From Deltaproteobacteria bacterium (GTDB taxonomy: Bacteria > Desulfobacterota > Desulfomonilia > UBA1062), in contig JAKPQL010000095.1 in the NCBI GenBank assembly GCA_029547045.1, positions 1 through 64,000 on the forward strand: a stretch of 64,000 nucleotides of DNA, given 5' to 3'. Each line of letters begins with the position of its first letter. The first letter of the stretch is position 1. Below are positions 43,138 through 53,133 of the stretch, in pieces. Position numbers and translations under genes: made by a program. The notes below the pieces were generated by a model. That model did not search any database. It was not told the DNA's origin and saw nothing but the letters and a program-made list of their open reading frames with translations.

Positions 43138-44587
43138 AGTACTGCACCTGGTAGGTCTGGACCTCGAGGTCCCCCTTGGTCCAGGCGTCATGGGGTAGGC
43201 CCGCCTTCATGCACAGGTGCTCGAGGAATTCCTTCTTGTCAGGCAGCTGGTCCCACACCTGGGGGAGGAAGGTGGCCGCGGCAAACCCCTTGCGGATTAT
43301 GAGACCGTCGATGCCGGGCCTGATCTTGTTCAGGAGATCCTGGGCATCGGTGTATGCCAGGGGTCTGGGCTCGGTGAGCACGCTCACCTCGATACGGACC
43401 CTGTCCAGTTCCTTCCTCGTCAGGGCCGGGAACCTGGGATCCCTGAAGGCCGCGTTCAGGGCGTTGTGCCTCACCCCGTCCACGATGGAATCCCGGGCCT
43501 CCAGGCTGCCGATGCACCCCCTGAGCTCTCCCCCCATGGTGAGCGTCACGAAGGTGCCCGCCTTGGTCTGGAGGGCCGCGTCCTTGAGCGCCTGTTCCTG
43601 GGCAGGGCTCTGAGTCACCGGCACCCCGAGCTTCTCCTGGATGGTGCTCCGCGCCAGGGTCACCAGCGCCCTGCCCTGCTCCTTGGTATAGCTCTGTTCC
43701 ATGCTCGTACCTCCGAAGAATGCGATTGTGGCATACCCCACCACCCTGCCGGTATCCCCGGACGCATCGGCGCTGGTGGCATAGTGGAGGAGCCGCGCCT
43801 TCCAGCCCCGAGACCTTGCGCATTCGAGAATCACGCGGATGGGGATGGCGCCGCAGGCACGGTTGTCATCAGCGGCAAGGCCCCTGCCGTTGAGGTCGGT
43901 TATGAGGGAGATGGTCCGGGCGTCCCGGGCAGCGGCCCTTTCCCGGGGCAGGAAATGGGACAGGTCCGAGCTGGCCACGAGCAGGGTGTCCTCATTCGCG
44001 AGCGCACAGACCGACCGGGCATACGCCATGACATCTCCGGGGCCCATGACCAGGGGAACCAGGGTGAAGGAACCCACATAGGTCTGGAGAAACGGCAAGA
44101 TAACCTCCAGGGAGTGCTCCGCGGCATCGGATGCGGGCACTGTCCTGAACATACCCCCGCCCATCCTGAGTCTTGCCGCGTCCTCGTGCAGCCTGACGAG
44201 GCCCAATGGGGTCTCGTAGGCGTCGGCCGCACTCACCGAGATGTTGCTGAACCCCACCCGGTGGTCCGGCCCCATGAGGACCACCCGGGAGAACCGCTGC
44301 CCCTTCAGCGCGAGGGAGGCATAGGCGGCGGTCCTGCCCGAATAGACATAGCCCGCATGCGGCATGATGAGGGCCCTGAGCTTCATGCCCCGGGGGACCG
44401 TCACGGGCGCCGATCGGGCCTCGCGGGTATACCGGGCAATGTCCCTCCTGAGCTCATCGGCTGAGGCGGGGTAGAACGAACCCGCACAGACGGGCTTGCG
44501 CACCGTCATGGCGGCATCGCACGGTGCTGGAAGTGCCAGCACGGCCGCCACGCAGATCAGGAAAACGGGGAAGACCCTGCGGATCAT
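43121..44587 (-). CDS. Memo-AMMECR1 fusion protein with signal peptide (AmmeMemoRadiSam system)
   Basis: A protein of 488 residues. A signal peptide (VFPVFLICVAAVLALPAPCDA) is followed by a Memo-like domain (about 30-290; 'MPHAGYVYSGRTAAYASL', 'AAEHSLEVILPFLQTYVG', 'LVASSDLSHFLPRE'), then an AMMECR1 domain (about 300-485; 'LTMGGELRGCIGSLEARDS', 'NAAFRDPRFPALTRKELD'). In other bacteria these are often separate genes. It leads the operon with the spermidine-synthase-like protein and the radical SAM enzyme, and appears to be exported. Confidence 0.9.
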   Translation of the reverse strand: MIRRVFPVFLICVAAVLALPAPCDAAMTVRKPVCAGSFYPASADELRRDIARYTREARSAPVTVPRGMKLRALIMPHAGYVYSGRTAAYASLALKGQRFSRVVLMGPDHRVGFSNISVSAADAYETPLGLVRLHEDAARLRMGGGMFRTVPASDAAEHSLEVILPFLQTYVGSFTLVPLVMGPGDVMAYARSVCALANEDTLLVASSDLSHFLPRERAAARDARTISLITDLNGRGLAADDNRACGAIPIRVILECARSRGWKARLLHYATSADASGDTGRVVGYATIAFFGGTSMEQSYTKEQGRALVTLARSTIQEKLGVPVTQSPAQEQALKDAALQTKAGTFVTLTMGGELRGCIGSLEARDSIVDGVRHNALNAAFRDPRFPALTRKELDRVRIEVSVLTEPRPLAYTDAQDLLNKIRPGIDGLIIRKGFAAATFLPQVWDQLPDKKEFLEHLCMKAGLPHDAWTKGDLEVQTYQVQYFEEDR

Positions 44588-44687
44588 CCTGACCCTCCTC
44601 CTTGTCCTACAAGAATGCGCTCATGGGGACCGATGTTCAAGGGGCAAGACGTGTATGGGACAGACAGGAAAGGTGATTCTTTCTGCA

Positions 44688-44720
44688 CCAGGTGACACGG
44701 TATCGACCTGTGTCACCTGG
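44688..44720. repeat. Perfect 11-bp inverted repeat / stem-loop
   Basis: CCAGGTGACAC (44688-44698), an 11-nt loop and GTGTCACCTGG (44710-44720). It sits between the response regulator's stop (44770) and the Memo-AMMECR1 start (44587), both minus strand. It could end the response-regulator transcript or act as an operator for the Memo operon. No T-run follows on the minus strand. Confidence 0.45.
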
Positions 44721-44769
44721 TCCCTGCATGCAAGGCCGGTGAGCGTCTGAGACGTTCAGACCCGGTCCG

Positions 44770-45168
44770 TCATGCCTGGGCGGCCAGCGCTGTGAACGGG
44801 TGCTCCTGGGGCCCTAGCAGCTCGCTGATGGCCTCCCTGAGCCTGGTGAAGTCGTGGGACTTTACCACATAGGCGTCCGCGGCCATGGTGAGCGGGTGGT
44901 TCCGGTACCCCGAGTAGGCCGAGTGGATGATGATGGGCGAGTCCACCTTGGACTTGAGGATGTGTCCCATGGTCTCGAAGCCGTCCATCCTGGGCATGCG
45001 GATGTCCAGGATGATGAGGTCGGGGTGCGGCGCCCCCTCGGCCCTGAGCATGGACATGGCCTCCACGCCGTCCGAGGCGATTACAACTTCGTAGCCCTGC
45101 TCGACAAGTTCTTCCCTGATGAGGAACTGGAGATGCTCATCGTCTTCCACCAGCAGAATCCGTTTCAT
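44770..45168 (-). CDS. Single-domain response regulator
   Basis: A protein of 132 residues consisting of a receiver only: 'RILLVEDDEHLQFLIREEL', phospho-acceptor Asp in 'LIILDIRMPRMDGFETM', 'IIHSAYSGYRNH' and Lys in 'DAYVVKSHDFTRL'. No output domain or adjacent kinase is encoded, so it acts through partner proteins elsewhere. Start 45168 has 'GGGGAGGTAGAGAA' upstream. A short C-terminal tail follows the receiver. Confidence 0.9.
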   Translation of the reverse strand: MKRILLVEDDEHLQFLIREELVEQGYEVVIASDGVEAMSMLRAEGAPHPDLIILDIRMPRMDGFETMGHILKSKVDSPIIIHSAYSGYRNHPLTMAADAYVVKSHDFTRLREAISELLGPQEHPFTALAAQA

Positions 45169-45575
45169 TTCTCTACCTCCCCGTAACCACATATCTTTCC
45201 TTGATAGTGTGGCCCTCATAGCATACATGCCTCGTGGTGTGTCTCACTGGGCCTGTGTTCATGTGTTCCTGGCTTGCATGAAAGATGCCAGAATGGACAG
45301 AAATTATAATTCAATTATATTATATGGTTAAACAACGCCAGGGGAATACCCGTTGTGATATGAACGGGTTTTGCCCCGCATTGTCAAAATATTGACATTT
45401 GACCCGCGCCATACGCTGCCGCGCCTGAGAAAGAGTCACCACGCGCTTTGCGGTGCGATACAACGTACTCCCTTGTTATTGCATGATGTGAGGGCAGAAC
45501 CACCTTGTCTTGGCACCATGACCTGAGCCTCCTTCGTGTTGCATCAGCATGCATCTCACGAGAGAGGACAAAAAG
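45169..45575. other. Intergenic region of about 400 nt with an AT-rich block
   Basis: There is no supported gene. 45300-45330 is very AT-rich ('TTATAATTC' type). It contains a possible plus-strand pair TGGACA (45294-45299), 18 nt, TATTAT (45318-45323), but the next gene is about 250 nt away. A 6-bp inverted repeat lies at 45382-45397. Confidence 0.4.
45382..45397. repeat. Short palindrome, operator candidate
   Basis: TGTCAA (45382-45387), AATA, TTGACA (45392-45397): perfect 6-bp arms, with another TTGAC three nt further on. It is suggestive of a repressor site, but nothing else supports it. Confidence 0.3.
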
Positions 45576-45704
45576 ATGTCAGTGACTATGACGAAGCGGG
45601 GCATCGGGCCCAAGGTCACCCTCTATCCGGCCATCGTCTGCGCCCCGCTGGGGGCGTTGACCTGTTACTATGACCCGCTTGACCTCGTCCGCATATGGGA
45701 TTAA
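45576..45704 (+). pseudogene. Short ORF resembling the N-terminus of a flavin-reductase-like protein
   Basis: A 42-residue reading frame with a good 'GAGAGGA' ribosome site. 'KRGIGPKVTLYPAIVCAPLG' looks like the beginning of flavin reductase-domain proteins, after which the frame ends. It is therefore either a truncated remnant or a tiny leader gene for the MBL-fold hydrolase that follows. A weak call. Confidence 0.3.
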
Positions 45705-45718
45705 TACTCTCCCTCACC

Positions 45719-46654
45719 ATGACAGTGCAGAGGTTATCTTCCCTCGGCGTCCGCATCACCAGTGTCACGGACAGGATCCACGTGATCCACGGCAACAACC
45801 GCGGCCGCTCCCCCTTCTGCAACTCCTTCCTGGTTTTGGACACCGTGAACATGCTCTTCGACACGGGGTGCGGCATCGACATCCTCGAGAAGCTGCTCGC
45901 CGAGGTGCGCATCGACCGCGTGTTTGTGTCCCACTCGCACCTGGACCACACTGCCGGCTGCCGTTTCCTCCAGGAAAGGGGCTGCGAGATCATGGTGCCG
46001 GAGGAGGACAGCGACACCATCGCCACGGCCGAACTCCTGGCCACGCGGTTCGTGGGTGACGGACTCTTCGATACCTGGATGGAGACCTACCCGGCCCTCA
46101 CCGGGTTCAGGGACTTCGAGATAACCGGCACCTTCAGCCACGACCAGGAGTTCTCGTCAGGACACGCGAGCTTCGTTGCCATCTCCACGCCGGGGCACCT
46201 GAACGATCACTACTGCTTCTGGTTTCCTGGAGAGAAGGTGCTCATGGGATTCGACATCGACCTGAGCCCCTTCGGGCCGTGGTACGGCAACCCGGAGTGC
46301 GACATCGACCTGTTCAGGGACTCCATCGGGAAGGTCATGGCCATGCCGGCGGAGGTTTACCTGTCCGCCCATGCCAGGCCGCTGAAGAACCCCTACATCT
46401 CCAGGCGCCTCAATGCCTTTGCCTCGTTCTTCGACGAGCGTGACCGGATGATCATGAGCCTCCTCGAAGACGCACCGTCCATGAGCGTCGAGGACCTCGT
46501 GAGGGTCTCCCCCTTCTACGACGCGGACCATGCATGCCTGACGGACGAACTCCTCTGGTTCGGCGAGGAGCAGATGATCAGGAAGCACCTCGTCAGGCTC
46601 CAAGAAAAGGGCTTGATCCGCGAGGAGGGGGAGCGATACGGCATCAGGCGCTGA
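45719..46654 (+). CDS. MBL-fold metallo-hydrolase
   Basis: About 311 residues (ATG 45695 is the longer alternative; neither has a clear ribosome site). 'VSHSHLDHTAGCRFL' is the H-x-H-x-D-H metal motif, here with Ser-His-Leu-Asp-His, and 'ISTPGHLNDHYCFWFPG' supplies the next His. 'MGFDIDLSPFGPWYG' and 'VYLSAHARPL' carry the later metal residues. The C-terminal ~70 residues form a winged-helix-like tail ('EEQMIRKHLVRLQEKGLI'), as in lactamase-like thioesterase/hydrolase members. The substrate is unknown. Confidence 0.85.
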   Translation: MTVQRLSSLGVRITSVTDRIHVIHGNNRGRSPFCNSFLVLDTVNMLFDTGCGIDILEKLLAEVRIDRVFVSHSHLDHTAGCRFLQERGCEIMVPEEDSDTIATAELLATRFVGDGLFDTWMETYPALTGFRDFEITGTFSHDQEFSSGHASFVAISTPGHLNDHYCFWFPGEKVLMGFDIDLSPFGPWYGNPECDIDLFRDSIGKVMAMPAEVYLSAHARPLKNPYISRRLNAFASFFDERDRMIMSLLEDAPSMSVEDLVRVSPFYDADHACLTDELLWFGEEQMIRKHLVRLQEKGLIREEGERYGIRR

Positions 46655-46673
46655 GCCCTGTTCCCGCGCCCCC

Positions 46674-47765
46674 CTAGAAGATAAACCTCCTCCACGCCAC
46701 GTTCAGCACGATGCCCACGCAGACGAGGTTGATGAGCATGAAGGAGCCGCCGTAGCTCACGAAGGGCAGGGGCACGCCCACCACCGGGAAGATACCGATG
46801 GCCATGGAGATATTGATAAACACGTGCAGGGTGAAGTAGGCGGCGATGCCGAAGCACAGCAGCGCCCCGAACCGGTCCTTGGCCTTGAGACCCACGGTGA
46901 TGATCTTGGTGATGAGCATCAGGTAGAGGAACAGCAGCAGGCCAGAGCCCAGAAAACCCCACTCTTCTGCCACCACAGAGAAGATGAAGTCCGTGTGATG
47001 CTCGGGGAGGAACCTGAGCTGGGTCTGGGTGCCGTGGAGGAATCCCTTTCCGATGAGCCCGCCCGATCCCACTGCTATCTTGGACTGGATGGCATGGTAT
47101 CCGCTCCCCAGCGGATCCCTGGACGGGTCCAGGAAGGTAAGGATGCGCAGTCGCTGGTAGTCCTTGAGCGAGAACCACAGAAAGGGCAGCCCCGCGATGG
47201 AGGTTCCCCCCAGGGTCAGCAGGGTGGAGCGCCTGATGCCCAGCATGAGGAACATGGTCGCCGCGATGAACGACACGATCCCCGCAGTGCCCAGGTCGGG
47301 CTGCAGGAGGATCAGCGCCACGGGCACCATGATGACCGCCGCCGGAAAGACGAGCTCCCGCATGCCGTGGACAAGGATGTGCTTCTTCTTTTCCGCCCAG
47401 TAGGCCACCCAGATGATGACGAAGACCTTGGCGAGCTCCGAGGGCTGCATGCGCAGAGGCCCGAGGCCGATCCACCGCCTGGCGCCGGAAATCTCGCGGC
47501 CGATGACGAACACGAGCACCAGCGCGATCACCACGGCGGCGTACAGGGGCCATGCGGAGTACATGAGGTTCCGGTAGTCCACGGCGAAGGCGACCACCAT
47601 GAACATGGTCCCGATGCAGATCCACAGGAGCTGCCTGATGAAGATCCCGCTCCCCGTGCCCGAGGTGGAGCTGAAAACGCAGAGCAGCCCGATGCAGATG
47701 AGGAAGACCACGGTGAGCAGGATGCCCCAGTCGAGGTTTTCAGTGATCTTGGCGTAACGGCTCAC
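46674..47765 (-). CDS. rodA: Peptidoglycan glycosyltransferase RodA
   Basis: A protein of 363 residues with about ten membrane segments, a SEDS-family protein. 'GVPLPFVSYGGSFMLINL' and 'LQPDLGTAGIVSFIAATMF' are hallmark blocks. It polymerises glycan strands during elongation with PBP2. It overlaps mrdA by 26 nt and ends the mreBCD-mrdA-rodA operon. Confidence 0.95.
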   Translation of the reverse strand: MSRYAKITENLDWGILLTVVFLICIGLLCVFSSTSGTGSGIFIRQLLWICIGTMFMVVAFAVDYRNLMYSAWPLYAAVVIALVLVFVIGREISGARRWIGLGPLRMQPSELAKVFVIIWVAYWAEKKKHILVHGMRELVFPAAVIMVPVALILLQPDLGTAGIVSFIAATMFLMLGIRRSTLLTLGGTSIAGLPFLWFSLKDYQRLRILTFLDPSRDPLGSGYHAIQSKIAVGSGGLIGKGFLHGTQTQLRFLPEHHTDFIFSVVAEEWGFLGSGLLLFLYLMLITKIITVGLKAKDRFGALLCFGIAAYFTLHVFINISMAIGIFPVVGVPLPFVSYGGSFMLINLVCVGIVLNVAWRRFIF

Positions 47766-49560
47766 GCGGCGTCTCCTTGAGGAGGTAATATCCCTTTATC
47801 ACGTCCCTGACAATGGGGCCGCACACGGCACCCCCGTGGCCCCCGTGCTCCAGGAGCGCCACCACCACGATCTCCGGCTTCTCCACGGGGGAAAACCCGA
47901 AGAACCAGGCATGATCCCTGAGCCGGAACGGGATGTCCGATTCGTCCGGCCTTTTCGACACGATGCCCCGGGCCACCTGGGCTGTACCGGTCTTGCCGCC
48001 CATGGAGATGCCCCTGTCCCAGATGGAGTGAGCCGTGCCGTGCGGATCCTCCACCACTCCCTTGAGCCCCTCCTTGATGATCTCGATCTGACGCTGCGGG
48101 ATGTTCAGGTCCCGTTCGAGGACGCTCTTTTCCGTGGCGATGATCCGCGGGGTGTAGACGCGGCCGCCGTTGACCACGGCGCTCATGGCCTTGGCGACCT
48201 GCAGCGGCGTCACCAGGGTATACCCCTGCCCGATGGCCGCAATGACGTGTTCGCCCGGGTGCCAGGGCTGCTTGAACCGCTCCCGCTTCCACTTCCTGGT
48301 GGGCATGAGACCAGGGGATTCGTCCTTGAGTATGATGCCGGTCCTCCTCCCGAGCCCGAGCCGGAATCCCATATCAGCCATGGCGTCTATGCCGAGGGTC
48401 CTGCCCAAGGTATAGAAGTACACGTCGCAGGACTTGGTAATGGCCTCCACCAGGGCGACATTGCCGTGGCCCTCGGGCTTCCAGCACCCGTAGCTCACCC
48501 TTCCCAGATAGAAGCGCCCAGGGCAGTACACCGCGGCATCAGGGTCGAGGACGCCCGCATGGAAGCCCGCCAGCGCCACCACGATCTTGAAGACCGAGCC
48601 CGGGGGGTAGGCGCCCCGCATGGCCCTGTTCTCCAGGGGGTGCATGGGATCGTCCATGATGCCCTTCCACTGCTCGGTGGTCAGGATCCCGGCAAACAGG
48701 GCCGGATCGAACCCCGGCGTGCTCTCCATGGCCAGTATCTCCCCGGTGTCGGGCCGCATGGCCACCACCGCGCCGGCCCTCTGCCCCAGGGCCTGCAGCG
48801 CGATCGTTTGGAGGCCCTGGTCCAGGGTGAGCATGACGTCCCTGCCCTCCACTGCATCCCGTTCGTCCAGGACCCTGACGCGCCTGCCCAGGGCATCCAC
48901 CTCGAAGACCCGCTTGCCCTTGACGCCCCGGAGCGTGTCCTCCCTGACGAGTTCGATCCCGGCCTTACCCACCATGTCTCCCGGGGCGTAGATCCCCTCC
49001 TCGTCCTGTTCGAGCCTGCGCTTGGAAACTTCCCCGATGAACCCCAGCACATGGCAGCTCAGGTCCCCGAAGAGGTACTCCCGCTCCGGGATCGTCTCGA
49101 TGGACACGCCGGGAAGGTTGAAGATCTCCATCTCCACCTTGGCCACCTGCTCAAAGGTTATGTCCCTGGCCACGACGAGGGGATCATAGGGCTTGCCCTT
49201 GCCCTTGAGTATGGCCTTCTCTATCTCTGCAGCAGGTTTGTCCAGCAGGGGCGAGAGCCTCGTCGCCGTGTCCGAAGGGCTGGAGATGTCCTCGGGAAGG
49301 ACCATGACATTGAAGGCGGGCCTGTTGTCGGCGAGCACCACGCCGTTGCGGTCCATGATCTTGCCCCTCGGGGGTGGGGTCGATACGATGCGGATGCGGT
49401 TGTTCCGGGACAGCTCCTCGTAGAACGCGCCATGGATGATCTGCATGGTGAAGAGCCTGAGCGCAAGGATCCCCAGCAGGACAAAGACGAGCGCGAACAG
49501 ATACTTCGTCTTCTTCCTGAGGTCCTCGTCCACCAGGGGATTGGTGATGTTAGCCTTCAT
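47740..49560 (-). CDS. mrdA: Penicillin-binding protein 2 (elongation transpeptidase)
   Basis: A protein of 606 residues. One N-terminal membrane anchor precedes a dimerisation domain and a C-terminal transpeptidase. The active-site Ser is in 'YPPGSVFKIVVALAGF' (S-x-x-K), the second motif is 'ITKSCDVYFYTLGRTLG', and the third is 'ISMGGKTGTAQVARG' (K-T-G). It crosslinks side-wall peptidoglycan with RodA. It overlaps mreD by 11 nt and rodA by 26 nt. Confidence 0.95.
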   Translation of the reverse strand: MKANITNPLVDEDLRKKTKYLFALVFVLLGILALRLFTMQIIHGAFYEELSRNNRIRIVSTPPPRGKIMDRNGVVLADNRPAFNVMVLPEDISSPSDTATRLSPLLDKPAAEIEKAILKGKGKPYDPLVVARDITFEQVAKVEMEIFNLPGVSIETIPEREYLFGDLSCHVLGFIGEVSKRRLEQDEEGIYAPGDMVGKAGIELVREDTLRGVKGKRVFEVDALGRRVRVLDERDAVEGRDVMLTLDQGLQTIALQALGQRAGAVVAMRPDTGEILAMESTPGFDPALFAGILTTEQWKGIMDDPMHPLENRAMRGAYPPGSVFKIVVALAGFHAGVLDPDAAVYCPGRFYLGRVSYGCWKPEGHGNVALVEAITKSCDVYFYTLGRTLGIDAMADMGFRLGLGRRTGIILKDESPGLMPTRKWKRERFKQPWHPGEHVIAAIGQGYTLVTPLQVAKAMSAVVNGGRVYTPRIIATEKSVLERDLNIPQRQIEIIKEGLKGVVEDPHGTAHSIWDRGISMGGKTGTAQVARGIVSKRPDESDIPFRLRDHAWFFGFSPVEKPEIVVVALLEHGGHGGAVCGPIVRDVIKGYYLLKETPREPLRQDH

Positions 49561-50003
49561 AGGCCCTCTTCACCCTCCCCACCAGTGCGGCCATGAGGGG
49601 GCTGGCACAGCCGGTGAGCACCGTGCCCAGGGTGACGGCGGCGAGTTCCCGGGACGTCAGGGAGATGTCCAGGAAAAGCACCAGGGCTCCGGCCCCCAGG
49701 GCGGAAAAGGCCGCGGCCAGCATCAGCTGGGTCATGATGTTCTCCAGGTATATGATATCCTTGATGATATTCAGGACAACAAAGGTGAACAGGTAGAACA
49801 GGGGCAGGAGTCCGGGCCGTGCGCCGGTGAAGGCCTGGAGGAGAACAGACGTGACCATGACGAAGAGGAGGCCCTGGGAGAAGCCCAGGTGGATGATCAC
49901 ACCGATGATCATACCCAGGAACAGGTCACAGCGAAGCGTTCCCCAGACCTCCGGCACGAGCACGGTCTCGATGAAGGCAACCAGGAGGATGATGCCCAGG
50001 AGG

Positions 50004-50023
<20 letters not shown>
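49550..50023 (-). CDS. mreD: Rod-shape determining membrane protein MreD
   Basis: A protein of 157 residues with about five membrane segments, in the canonical position between mreC and mrdA. 'RCDLFLGMIIGVIIHLGFSQ' and 'ARPGLLPLFYLFTFVVLN' are typical of the family. It links the MreB cytoskeleton to the wall-synthesis enzymes. It overlaps mreC by 20 nt. Confidence 0.9.
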
Positions 50024-51925
<1,902 letters not shown>

Positions 51926-52043
51926 TTACAAGGGCTTGGCCGGGTCTCTCGGACAGAGGGGAAACAGACCCTGTTCCAAGCGTTTCCCGGTGCATCCCGC
52001 CGCGGTTGCAGAATCCTCCCCGTTGTGATACCAAGGCACCTCG

Positions 52044-53054
52044 ATGGACACCACTTGTAGCATAATCCTCGCAGCCGGGAAAGGCACGAGATTGAAATCG
52101 GACCTTCCCAAGGTCCTCCACGAGATCCTCGGCCAACCCCTCATATCCTACTCCCTCGCCCTGGTGCGCGACTTTTCGGAGAGCGTCATCGCCGTGGTCG
52201 GTCACGGCCGCGAGCAGGTCCTCCACTACCTCGAGCCCTACCACGTCAGGAGCGTGGTCCAGGAGCCCCAGCTCGGCACCGGCCATGCCATCCTCATGGC
52301 CGGGAATGCGCTTGCGCAGGCCCATGCACGGGACGTCCTCATCCTGCCCGGCGACATGCCGCTCATCAGGAGCGAGTCCCTCGCCGGCCTCATGGGGGCC
52401 TACCACGCTTCCGGCGCGGACGTGGGCATCCTCACGGCCCGTATCGCCGAGCCCTTCGGCTATGGCCGGGTGGTGCGCGACCGGAAGGGGTCGGTGGAAC
52501 GCATCGTGGAGCACAACGATGCCAGCGAAAAAGAACGCAGGATCGACGAGATCAACACCAGTGTGTACATCATGAACAAGGAGTTCCTCCTGGATGCGGT
52601 GTCGCGCCTGCGCCCCGACAACGTCAAGGGAGAGTTCTACCTCACGGACGTGGTGCCCATGGCGAAGAAGGCCATCTCCTTTCTGGTCACTGAGCCCGAC
52701 GAGGCCCACGGGATAAACTCCCGGGCACAGCTCGCCTTTGCCCAGGACCGCCTCCAGCAGCGCATCAACCTCGCCCACATGGAGGCAGGCGTCACCATCG
52801 AGGACCCGAAGACCACCTGGATCGGACCGGAGGTCGTGGTGGAACGGGATGTGCGCATCTGGCCCGGGACGCATATCATGGGCAGGAGCACCATCGGGGG
52901 CGGCACGAGCATCCTGCCGAACTGCTGGATCAGGGACTCCCATATCGGCCGGGGGGGCTCCATCGGGGCCGGGTGCGTCATCGAGGACGCCTCGATCCGG
53001 CCGGGAGCGGTCCTCGCGCCGCACACCCGACTGAGCCGGGGGGCACCTGCCTGA
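52044..53054 (+). CDS. GlmU-like nucleotidyltransferase, short C-terminal domain
   Basis: A protein of 336 residues. The N-terminal uridylyltransferase domain is complete: 'ILAAGKGTRLKSDLPKVLHE', 'QLGTGHAILMAGNALA' and 'ILPGDMPLIRSESLAG'. GlmU of the usual ~450 residues continues with about ten left-handed hexapeptide turns and the acetyltransferase site. Here only about four to five turns ('IWPGTHIMGRSTIGGGTSI' to 'IRPGAVLAPHTRLSRGAPA') remain. It should make UDP-GlcNAc from GlcNAc-1-phosphate but lacks the acetyltransferase half, which must then be supplied by another protein. Confidence 0.88.
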   Translation: MDTTCSIILAAGKGTRLKSDLPKVLHEILGQPLISYSLALVRDFSESVIAVVGHGREQVLHYLEPYHVRSVVQEPQLGTGHAILMAGNALAQAHARDVLILPGDMPLIRSESLAGLMGAYHASGADVGILTARIAEPFGYGRVVRDRKGSVERIVEHNDASEKERRIDEINTSVYIMNKEFLLDAVSRLRPDNVKGEFYLTDVVPMAKKAISFLVTEPDEAHGINSRAQLAFAQDRLQQRINLAHMEAGVTIEDPKTTWIGPEVVVERDVRIWPGTHIMGRSTIGGGTSILPNCWIRDSHIGRGGSIGAGCVIEDASIRPGAVLAPHTRLSRGAPA

Positions 53055-53059
53055 TCACG

Positions 53060-53085
53060 CCGGCCACCGGTATTCCCGTGGCCGG
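53060..53085. terminator. Stem-loop between glmU-like gene and lon
   Basis: CCGGCCAC (53060-53067), a 10-nt loop and GTGGCCGG (53078-53085), starting 5 nt after the GlmU-like stop. It has a strong GC stem but no T-run. Confidence 0.4.
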
Positions 53086-53133
53086 ACTTCACCACGGATT
53101 GACTTTCCGCCGATCTCGACCTACAAGACAGGC

